A DNA stretch of 5,873 nucleotides from Omnitrophica WOR_2 bacterium GWA2_47_8. GTDB taxonomy: Bacteria; Omnitrophota; Gorgyraeia; Zapsychrales; GWA2-47-8. A model generated the notes under the pieces. That model was not told the DNA's origin. It saw only the letters and a program-made list of their open reading frames with translations, and ran no database searches. Position numbers and translations under genes: made by a program. Position 1 is the first letter of the stretch. Every line of letters starts with the position of its first letter. This document shows positions 1 through 5,425 of the stretch, piece by piece. The stretch spans positions 1 to 5,873 of the forward strand of contig MHFY01000122.1 in assembly GCA_001805375.1 (NCBI GenBank). The letters run 5' to 3'.

Positions 1-430
1 CCGCGCTGTTATGCCCGCGGTCCAATCCATCCGCGATCCTCAAAAGAGCAGCCGCTTTTTTAACGCGCTCCTTATCAGGACCATTCAAGTCCGAATAATA
101 TTTGTGCGTTTCTTTCGGCAGGGCCCGACGGTGATACCGGGCGATCAGGGCGATCATGACCTTTTCCCGATCGCTGAACGGGATGTCCGAGCCTACGATC
201 ATATCGCGGGCGGTTTTATGGTGCTCTGTTTTTCCTTTTAGCCAGCCGATATCATGCAAAAAGGCCGCGCATTCCAGCCAAAGCCTTTCTTCATCCCCTA
301 ATCCGTGCAAAGGCCTTAATTCATCAAATAATTTCAAGGCCAGTTTCGCGTCCTGATGCGAATGCTCGGCCTCATACTGACAGCTTTTCGCGAACTCCAA
401 AACTTTCTGAATGGCCGCTTCTCTTTCCAT
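1..430 (-). CDS. Stand-alone HD-domain protein, Ppx/GppA C-terminal type (3' end outside window)
   Basis: The gene is read from 430 leftwards and stays open to the window edge, giving 143 codons. It starts MEREAAIQKVLEF. It resembles the HD domain that follows the catalytic part of many Ppx/GppA proteins. Visible motifs are EHSH (H23/H25), LHDIGW (H59-D60), EHHK (H70/H71), ARYHRR (97-102) and LRIADGLDRGH (130-140). All expected HD metal ligands are present, including the Asp of 'RIAD' (D134). HD proteins are usually metal-dependent phosphohydrolases, so a soluble phosphohydrolase acting on a nucleotide or phosphate compound is likely; the substrate cannot be read from sequence. The ATG follows the CHAD stop by 11 bp and has an AGGGG Shine-Dalgarno (443-439) with 8-nt spacing that overlaps that stop codon. 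The same LHDIG and ARYHRR motifs occur in the HD domain of the Ppx-like protein in this operon, so the two look like diverged relatives. It could alternatively be the N-terminus of a longer multidomain protein. Confidence 0.85.
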   Translation of the reverse strand, partial: MEREAAIQKVLEFAKSCQYEAEHSHQDAKLALKLFDELRPLHGLGDEERLWLECAAFLHDIGWLKGKTEHHKTARDMIVGSDIPFSDREKVMIALIARYHRRALPKETHKYYSDLNGPDKERVKKAAALLRIADGLDRGHNSA

Positions 431-441
431 TCTCAGATCCC

Positions 442-1326
442 CTAGCCGGCGATGGCCAGCCCTAACTTTTTCCAGAAATGATCTTTCTGACAGCGTTCCC
501 AAAAAAGGACAAAGGCCTTATATGTCTTAATCCGCTCCTTCTTACAATGACCGATCAAATGACCTGCGGCTTTGTGATCATGCGCTTTTATCCGGTGCGC
601 TGATTTAGAGAGTTCTTGGGCCCAAACATCCATATCGTGGATCTTGCCTAAAAATCCCTGCAACTTCTGCAAGGCTGTCAAAAACTCCTGGTAGTTCTTT
701 GGGTAAAGGCCTGCGAAGGCCTCCATCGTGTAGCGGAGATTACGCACCGCATTTCGCATCATATGAAGTTCATGCACGCATTCGGGGCGATCGACATATT
801 TTTTAAAAGCTATTAACTCCTTTAACCGGGCAGAAATTTTCAACTCGGCAAAACGATAAGCCTCGGACCCCGTACAAACCAACGGATGCTGTCCAACTCC
901 CCTGATCTCATGCCCTACCGACGCCAGGACTTTTTTATCTTCCAGTTCATTCAATGAGGACATGATCTTTGCCTGCAATTTACTGCGCTTTTTTTGTAAA
1001 CCCGAGATCACGACATCAACGAACTCTTCATCCGCTTTGTACTTTTTCTTAAAATCCTTTAGAAATTCGACCTGGACATCGATATCCCTGGCCTCACCGA
1101 CGTACCGGTTAAATCTTTTGATCAGTTTCTGCCAAATTTCCACATCCTGATCCGTAAGAAAGGATGAAAAGGCCCACAGGGCGTTGATAAGGCGCCGCCC
1201 GGCCACACGGATCTCATGTAAAAATTCGACATCCCGGCCGGCCCTGACCCCGGTTTTTTGTTCGTTAAAATTATCCAGGCATTCCTGAAGGACTTTTTGG
1301 ATAACTTTAGGAAGAGGAACTTTCAT
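442..1326 (-). CDS. CHAD-domain protein (probable polyphosphate-binding)
   Basis: This 294-residue protein matches the CHAD family (conserved histidine alpha-helical domain). The domain has two helical repeats with basic signatures. The first is HEIRVAGRRL (H37, R40, R44, R45), followed by EARDIDVQVEFL (78-89). The second is H188-x-x-R191-x3-R195-x2-R198-Y199, followed by LGKIHDMDVW (226-235). These match the family pattern HxxRxxxKxLRY and LGxxxDxDV, with Arg in place of Lys. It is rich in Lys, Arg and His, with no signal peptide or membrane segment, so it is probably cytoplasmic. Characterised CHAD proteins bind polyphosphate and several sit on polyphosphate granules; the place directly after ppk fits this. 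Its ATG (1326-1324) overlaps the ppk stop as ATGA and no Shine-Dalgarno precedes it, so translation probably depends on ribosomes finishing ppk. A structural or regulatory role is inferred. No CYTH domain is fused to it. Confidence 0.9.
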   Translation of the reverse strand: MKVPLPKVIQKVLQECLDNFNEQKTGVRAGRDVEFLHEIRVAGRRLINALWAFSSFLTDQDVEIWQKLIKRFNRYVGEARDIDVQVEFLKDFKKKYKADEEFVDVVISGLQKKRSKLQAKIMSSLNELEDKKVLASVGHEIRGVGQHPLVCTGSEAYRFAELKISARLKELIAFKKYVDRPECVHELHMMRNAVRNLRYTMEAFAGLYPKNYQEFLTALQKLQGFLGKIHDMDVWAQELSKSAHRIKAHDHKAAGHLIGHCKKERIKTYKAFVLFWERCQKDHFWKKLGLAIAG

Positions 1327-3347
1327 GCGGCATAAAAAGAGATAAAATATTCTTGGACGCTGAACCCGGAAGGAGTCTTGATGTGTTTATGATCTTTATC
1401 CGGCATAAGGACACGTGTCTTTTGGGTGTCCTTCCAATATAATTCGGTTATTTTCTGGAGATGGTCCTTGATCTCTTCTTTATAGATCTCAAAAAGGATC
1501 TCAACGCGGCTGTCAAAATTGCGCCGCATCCAGTCCGCTGACGATAAAAATACCCTCGGCGTGCCGTTATTGTTGAAGATATACATCCTCGAATGCTCCA
1601 AGAACCGCCCCACGATACTGTGGACCTCGATATTCTCGCTTAGATCAGGCACTCCCGGGACCAGGGAACAGATCCCTCGCACCAGAAGCCGTATCTTGAC
1701 CCCTTCGCTGGACGCCTGGTAAAGTTTTTCGATCATCGCGGTATCTTCCAGGGCGTTCATCTTGGCGAAGATATAGCCGTTCTTATATTTTTTCTGGCAT
1801 TCGATCTCCCGGTCGATGAGGTCAAAAAAATATTTCCGCAGGTCGGTGGGGGACGCGATGATCCTTTTCCAAGGCGCGGGGACCGAATAGCCGGTGATAA
1901 CGTTAAAGATATCCGAGATGTCCCGGGCAAAATCATCGTTGGCGGTGAAATAGGAAATATCCGTGTAAATGCGGCTGGTCCTTTCATTGTAATTGCCGGT
2001 TGAAAGGTGCACATAACGCTGGATACGGTTCTCTTCCTTGCGCACGATCAGGGCCATTTTGGAATGGATCTTTAACCCCGGCATCCCGTAATTGACATGG
2101 CATCCGGAATCTTCCAGCTCTTTCACCCAATTGATATTGCGTTCTTCGTCGAACCGCGCTTTGATCTCGACCAGGACCGTGACCTGCTTGCGGTTTTTGG
2201 CCGCTTCTTTGAGGGCCTTGATGATGGCCGAATCTTCATTGGTGCGGTAAAGCGTCATTTTAATGGCCAAAACATTTTCATCCTTGGCCGCGGCCTGGAT
2301 CAATTCCACCGTCGGTAAAAAGGATTGGTATGGGAAATGCAGGATAAAATCCCCCTCTTTCATCTTTTCAAAAATATTATCAATTTGGACCTTGCGCGGC
2401 ATAAAAGGCTTATAGCAGAGGTCCGGCCGGTCGATCTGGCTGATCATGCCGAAAATATATGTCAGGTCCAATTCCCCGGGCAGAAGCACGACCTCCGCTT
2501 TCGGAAAACTCAGGCCTTCGCATAATACCGGAAGAAGGTCATCGGCGCAGGACTTATGCACGGCCAAATGGACCACCTTGGCCTTGGACCTTTTGCGGAT
2601 CTCGGTTTCGATGGCCTTAAGCAGGTCAGGGCTCAACTCTTCGCTGATCGAGATCTCGCTGTCGCGGATCACCCGGAATAACGTGAAATTCTCGACCGTG
2701 TAACCTTTAAAAAAATTCTTCAAGTTTTGGCTGATGATCTCTTCAATGAGGATAAAATCATGCTCCCCTGTTTCGGACGGGAGTTTTAAGACCCGCGGCA
2801 CGATCTGCGGGATCGGAAGGATCGCCAAATGTGTCTTGTCCTGACGTTTAAGAATGACCGCAAAGGCCATGGTCTTCGACGGCAAAACCGGGAACGGATG
2901 CCCCTGATCGACCGCCATCGGGGTAATAATGGAATACAGCGTGGAATCAAAGAATTTTTTGGCGTGGCGCTTCTGCTCGTTGTTCAATTCTTCAAAATTC
3001 TTAAAAAAGATCTTATTTTTTGCCAATTCCTTTTTGATCTTTGTATCGTGCAGGGTATACGCCTGCGACATCAGAACATTGATCTGTTCTTTGATATCGA
3101 TGTACAGATCTTGCGGGTAATACCCGAACGGGTCCTTAGCGCTGTAGCCCGAATCAATGAGCCGCAATAAACCCGCCACCCTCACCATGAGGAACTCGTC
3201 GAAGTTATTGCTGAAGATAGCCAAGAACCTTAAACGCTCAATGAGCGGGTTGCTTTCATCCGAGGCCTCTTCCAGGACCCGGCCGTTGAACTTAAGCCAG
3301 CTCAGATCACGATGGATATATCTTTCTTTAGGATCGAGGACGGGCAT
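1323..3347 (-). CDS. ppk1: Polyphosphate kinase Ppk1
   Basis: Ppk1 reversibly transfers the gamma phosphate of ATP onto a growing inorganic polyphosphate chain. The 674-residue protein is near the usual family length (about 690-720) and appears complete. The order of domains is clear. The N-terminal domain has DLSWLKFNGRVLEEA (14-28) and SNNFDEFLMVRVAG (46-59). The head domain has HPFPVLPSKT (150-159). The first catalytic domain has LHFPYQSF (336-343), MTLYRT (364-369), EIKARFDE (394-401) and GLKIHSKM (424-431), in which H428 corresponds to the phosphorylated His. The phospholipase D-like fold continues with HLSTGNYNE (447-455). The last domain has FAKMNAL (527-533), LVRGICSLVPG (555-565) and RFLEHSRMY (581-589), in which H585 corresponds to the second conserved His. 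The ATG lies 4 bp after the ppx stop with only a weak AGG before it, which suggests coupling to ppx. No frameshift or lost catalytic residue is visible. Confidence 0.97.
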   Translation of the reverse strand: MPVLDPKERYIHRDLSWLKFNGRVLEEASDESNPLIERLRFLAIFSNNFDEFLMVRVAGLLRLIDSGYSAKDPFGYYPQDLYIDIKEQINVLMSQAYTLHDTKIKKELAKNKIFFKNFEELNNEQKRHAKKFFDSTLYSIITPMAVDQGHPFPVLPSKTMAFAVILKRQDKTHLAILPIPQIVPRVLKLPSETGEHDFILIEEIISQNLKNFFKGYTVENFTLFRVIRDSEISISEELSPDLLKAIETEIRKRSKAKVVHLAVHKSCADDLLPVLCEGLSFPKAEVVLLPGELDLTYIFGMISQIDRPDLCYKPFMPRKVQIDNIFEKMKEGDFILHFPYQSFLPTVELIQAAAKDENVLAIKMTLYRTNEDSAIIKALKEAAKNRKQVTVLVEIKARFDEERNINWVKELEDSGCHVNYGMPGLKIHSKMALIVRKEENRIQRYVHLSTGNYNERTSRIYTDISYFTANDDFARDISDIFNVITGYSVPAPWKRIIASPTDLRKYFFDLIDREIECQKKYKNGYIFAKMNALEDTAMIEKLYQASSEGVKIRLLVRGICSLVPGVPDLSENIEVHSIVGRFLEHSRMYIFNNNGTPRVFLSSADWMRRNFDSRVEILFEIYKEEIKDHLQKITELYWKDTQKTRVLMPDKDHKHIKTPSGFSVQEYFISFYAA

Positions 3348-3351
3348 AAAC

Positions 3352-4887
3352 CTAGTCTTGCTGTTTTATATTGAGGGTTATCTTGTGGCCGGTGATCTCT
3401 TCGAAAAAATTCTTATTTTCCATAAACCCGGCTTTTTCAAGCAAAAAATTATGGGTGGTATGCACATTGAGGGCGATCTCTTCTTTGGACGTGAGGTTCA
3501 CTTCCAATTTCTTGGTCTTTTGCTTATGGGAACGGTCAAACGCGTTCGCGATGCGTAAAATAGCGCTCAATTTCTGGACCAGGATCTTCTTCTGCAGGTC
3601 CAGGGAATTATAAAGCGGATGGTCCGATGACGGCGCGCCTCGCCGGTGATAACGGGCGATACAGGCAATGACCTTGATCTCCTCTTCCGTCAGGCGGAAC
3701 AGGTTCAGGCCGTTAATGATATATTCAGAATGTTTGTGGTGCGCCCGGTTGTTGATAAAGATCCCGATATCGTGCAGATACGCGGCCAAAATAAGGTACA
3801 GTAGGTCATTTTCCGTTAAGCCCAGCTGTTCTTTAACCGAGGTGAATATCGTTTCAGATAGATCCGCGACATGCCGGGCGTGCTTGATATCCAGGCAATA
3901 CTGCTGGCAGAGGAAGTTCGCGACCGAGATCAGCTGGTTCATCTTATTTTTCTTGGTGGAGACATCGGATGTCGAAAGCATGCTCGCCAGGATCGCCTCA
4001 GCCAGGGATGTTTCTAAGATATAAATGTGTTTGCTTTTAGTTAAATTAAAAAGCCCGTTCAGGATAAAGGTATAACCGACGATCGTATTGGCCATCTCAA
4101 CGGGTATCTTATACGTCGCGGCTATCTCATCCGGATTGATTTCGGTGAGCTTTTCCAATAACTCCTGCGCCTCAGAGGCCTTCAACTGAAAGAAATTTGA
4201 CTCCCTCTTTTTATTGGGCAGGATATTCTGCAGGTAAACGGAATAATTCTCATCGATGAGGATAATGTCATCCACGTTAAGGTTGGGATATAAATTCTTA
4301 AGGTATAAAAATTCGTGGTCGACCGCCTCTTCCAGCGCCTGCAGGATCTCTTGGCCGCTGCCGTCTAACGACTGCATAAATTGCTTTAATCGTAATGTCC
4401 CGATCGGAAAACCGACGTTCATCAGCGTGTAGCCTTTTTGCATCAGGGAAATGTCAAAACTTCCCGCGCCGAGTTCAGCGATCACGAGGTTCTTTTCCAG
4501 GATCGGATAGGCTTTTTTTAATTTCTGGGAAAGGTAGGAATCAATATAGTAGATAACATCCCCGACATTGAGGACATCGATGTCTAACCCGGTTTTGCGT
4601 TTGACCACATCTAAAAACAGGTCTTTATTGCGGGCCTCGCGCACCGCGGTCGTGGCGATGACGGTTAGGTCCGCAACTTCATATTCTTTAAGGGTTTGCT
4701 GATATTTTTGTATAAGGCTGATGGTCTGCTTGATGATCTCCTGGGAAATAGATCCTTTGAAAAAGGTATATTTGCCCATGGGCAGGACGCTTTTCAAAGA
4801 CTCAAGGACCTTGATATCATCCCCTTGCCTTTCGCCTATGGTGAGCTTGATTGAGTTTGAGCCTATGTCGATGACGCCGGCGCGCAT
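3352..4887 (-). CDS. ppx: Ppx/GppA-family protein (exopolyphosphatase-like) with C-terminal HD domain
   Basis: The 511-residue protein has an actin-like Ppx/GppA part (about 1-310) and an HD domain (about 320-510). It opens with AGVIDIGSNSIKLTIGE (3-19), the first phosphate-binding loop. TTAVREARN (79-87) and FPIGTLRLKQF (160-170) are also typical. The HD part shows HARHV (336-340), LHDIGIF (371-377), HHKH (383-386), ARYHRRG (411-417) and LRIANAFDRSH (444-454). Members hydrolyse terminal phosphates of polyphosphate or pppGpp. Three usual features are altered: the SGxEEA segment carrying the catalytic Glu reads about NVGDVI (107-112), the DIGGGSTEL loop reads ELGAGSFDI (138-146), and the 'RIAD' Asp is N448. 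Activity is therefore uncertain, and it may sense or bind its ligand instead. The start is fixed by an in-frame TGA at 4902-4900; a weak GGGA Shine-Dalgarno (4897-4894) lies 6 nt from the ATG. It is the first gene of the operon. The symbol reflects family, not proven activity. Confidence 0.9.
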   Translation of the reverse strand: MRAGVIDIGSNSIKLTIGERQGDDIKVLESLKSVLPMGKYTFFKGSISQEIIKQTISLIQKYQQTLKEYEVADLTVIATTAVREARNKDLFLDVVKRKTGLDIDVLNVGDVIYYIDSYLSQKLKKAYPILEKNLVIAELGAGSFDISLMQKGYTLMNVGFPIGTLRLKQFMQSLDGSGQEILQALEEAVDHEFLYLKNLYPNLNVDDIILIDENYSVYLQNILPNKKRESNFFQLKASEAQELLEKLTEINPDEIAATYKIPVEMANTIVGYTFILNGLFNLTKSKHIYILETSLAEAILASMLSTSDVSTKKNKMNQLISVANFLCQQYCLDIKHARHVADLSETIFTSVKEQLGLTENDLLYLILAAYLHDIGIFINNRAHHKHSEYIINGLNLFRLTEEEIKVIACIARYHRRGAPSSDHPLYNSLDLQKKILVQKLSAILRIANAFDRSHKQKTKKLEVNLTSKEEIALNVHTTHNFLLEKAGFMENKNFFEEITGHKITLNIKQQD

Positions 4888-4908
4888 GATCTGTCCCGTT
4901 CATTTTTC

Positions 4909-4934
4909 TTCATTTCCTTTAAGGAGGAAATGAA
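4909..4934 (-). promoter_or_regulatory. AT-rich hairpin in the ppx leader with an anti-Shine-Dalgarno-like loop
   Basis: A perfect 10-bp inverted repeat (4909-4918 with 4925-4934) encloses a 6-nt loop. In the ppx-strand transcript it reads TTCATTTCCT, loop CCTTAA, then AGGAAATGAA. The segment CCTCCTT spans arm and loop and equals the core of the 16S rRNA anti-Shine-Dalgarno sequence. No U-run follows, so it does not look like an intrinsic terminator. It ends 21 nt before the ppx ATG and does not cover the ppx ribosome site. It may affect mRNA stability or translation, or be a DNA operator; the function is unknown. Confidence 0.5.
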
Positions 4935-4936
4935 CG

Positions 4937-4957
4937 AGGCTCGCCCGCGGGCGGCCT
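4937..4957. repeat. GC-rich palindrome in the ppx leader
   Basis: The core CGCCCGCGGGCG (4942-4953) is a perfect 12-bp palindrome. It is extended by AGGC (4937-4940) pairing with GCCT (4954-4957), leaving one unpaired T at 4941. It sits just upstream of the AT-rich hairpin in ppx transcription and is much more GC-rich than its surroundings. It could be a protein-binding site or a short RNA stem; there is no T-tract to support a terminator. Confidence 0.4.
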
Positions 4958-4982
4958 TTGCTGATGGGTTAATAGTGAAGCT

Positions 4983-5011
4983 AGTATAGCAAAAAATGCC
5001 GCATTATAAAA
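4983..5011 (-). promoter_or_regulatory. Probable sigma70-type promoter for the ppx-ppk-CHAD-HD operon
   Basis: On the minus strand an extended -10 reads TGC-TATACT (TG at 4991-4990, hexamer 4988-4983). A weak -35 element TTTTAT (5011-5006) lies 17 nt upstream. Transcription would start near 4976, leaving a leader of about 90 nt with two inverted repeats. An alternative -10, a perfect TATAAT at 5008-5003, has no good -35 at the right distance. The choice between the two cannot be made from sequence alone. Confidence 0.5.
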
Positions 5012-5048
5012 CCTGGATTTTGCCTCTCTCTCCGCTCCCCAAGACCTT

Positions 5049-5089
5049 CTTAACCAAAGCTTAATCCCTCCCTTATACAACGTTAACAT
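5049..5089 (+). promoter_or_regulatory. Pho-box-like array of 11-bp-spaced TTAA units
   Basis: CTTAACCA (5049-5056), CTTAATCC (5060-5067) and GTTAACAT (5082-5089) lie in one 11-bp register. A weaker unit, CCTTATAC (5071-5078), fills the missing slot. Eight-base units with 3-bp spacers of the form PyTTAAPyPy(T/A) are the described cyanobacterial Pho box, and an 11-bp direct-repeat pitch is general for PhoB-family winged-helix regulators. The orientation points towards the small gene and porin. TATCCT at 5098-5103 begins 9 nt after 5088 and could be the -10 of an activated promoter. The array is seen directly; binding by a PhoB-type regulator is inferred, and no such regulator gene is in the window. 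Confidence 0.5.
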
Positions 5090-5091
5090 TC

Positions 5092-5112
5092 TTACGTTAT
5101 CCTTATACGTAA
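5092..5112. repeat. Inverted repeat TTACGT-N9-ACGTAA
   Basis: Perfect 6-bp arms at 5092-5097 and 5107-5112 flank a 9-bp spacer. It lies directly after the TTAA array and overlaps the candidate -10 of the rightward promoter, so it could be an operator for a dimeric regulator. Short arms in AT-rich DNA arise by chance, so support is modest. Confidence 0.3.
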
Positions 5113-5200
5113 AATTTGGGTCTGCTCCACGCGCTTTATGGAATATTAATCCGGCCTTTATCTGTTCTTTAAAATTTCACTGTAGAATTACGCCTAAGGA

Positions 5201-5207
5201 AAGGAGG
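5201..5207 (+). promoter_or_regulatory. Strong ribosome binding site of the 63-codon gene
   Basis: AAGGAGG lies 6 nt before the ATG at 5214, a near-ideal Shine-Dalgarno and spacing. It is the main reason for accepting this short reading frame as a real gene and for choosing its start. It is better than any site in front of the leftward genes. Confidence 0.8.
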
Positions 5208-5213
5208 CGGATC

Positions 5214-5405
5214 ATGAAACTAAACAGCGAAACAATATTTAATGAAGATTTTTTTGTCAGTTCCATCCGTTCCCAGGTTAATGTGCTCTGCAAATTGCTT
5301 AAACACATTGAATCCGGGAATCCGATAAACGAATACACTCACGAGGACATCAGGCTCGTTGAGAAGGAACTGCGATGGGTAAGGAATTTTTATTTTAACA
5401 ATTAA
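5214..5405 (+). CDS. Small protein of unknown function, 63 residues
   Basis: I do not recognise this protein. It begins MKLNSETIFNEDFF and ends VRNFYFNN. It has no signal peptide or membrane segment. The middle and C-terminal parts look helical: SIRSQVNVLCKLLKHIES (about 17-34) and THEDIRLVEKELRWVRNF (about 42-59), joined by a GNPINEY turn. This suggests a two-helix, possibly dimeric, cytoplasmic protein with a single Cys (C26). The gene is supported by AAGGAGG at ideal spacing, by a stop 20 bp before the porin ATG, and by the lack of any better gene in this stretch. It is probably co-transcribed with the porin from the promoter beside the TTAA array. A role in the phosphate response is possible from position only. 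The opposite-strand frame over the same bases has no ribosome site. Confidence 0.75.
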   Translation: MKLNSETIFNEDFFVSSIRSQVNVLCKLLKHIESGNPINEYTHEDIRLVEKELRWVRNFYFNN

Positions 5406-5411
5406 CATAAA

Positions 5412-5417
5412 AAGGAG
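5412..5417 (+). promoter_or_regulatory. Ribosome binding site of the porin gene
   Basis: AAGGAG lies 8 nt before the ATG at 5426, within the 20-bp gap after the small gene. It fixes the porin start, and the signal peptide begins directly with MKKILF. Confidence 0.75.
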
Positions 5418-5425
5418 AGTTCGTA

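Larger units (their letters stand above)
4888..5213. other. Divergent intergenic control region between the polyphosphate operon and the porin operon
   Basis: No convincing gene lies in these 326 bp. The left third is the ppx leader with two inverted repeats. Next comes an AT-rich promoter stretch reading left, then a TTAA-rich repeat array around 5049-5112. From about 5113 to 5200 there is a leader-like stretch before the 63-codon gene in which I see no strong structure. The two flanking transcription units point away from each other, so shared regulation from the centre is plausible. Confidence 0.8.

Noticed and set aside
11..356. Plus-strand frames at the left edge
   Set aside because: They lie opposite the HD-domain gene, whose motifs are unmistakable.
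2829..3558. Long plus-strand frames opposite ppk and the end of ppx (2829-3170 and 3157-3558)
   Set aside because: They lie antisense to strongly supported genes, have no family resemblance and no ribosome sites, and are explained as shadows.
4863..4913. Minus-strand 16-codon upstream frame overlapping the start of ppx
   Set aside because: It has no well-spaced ribosome site (AGGAA directly abuts the ATG) and no recognisable leader-peptide features. It probably arises by chance.
4909..4957. Intrinsic terminator or bidirectional terminator
   Set aside because: The stems lack a following T-tract on either strand and lie upstream of ppx rather than at the end of a transcript.
4930..4989. Plus-strand 19-codon frame starting MNEARPRAAF, preceded by AAGGAGG at 4921-4927
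   Set aside because: Only 2 nt separate the Shine-Dalgarno-like sequence from the ATG, the bases belong to the ppx leader hairpins on the other strand, and no rightward promoter is evident upstream.
5110..5177. Direct repeat TAAAATTT at 5110-5117 and 5170-5177, exactly 60 bp apart
   Set aside because: Eight bases of A and T in AT-rich intergenic DNA are likely to recur by chance, and neither copy is placed at a clear functional site.
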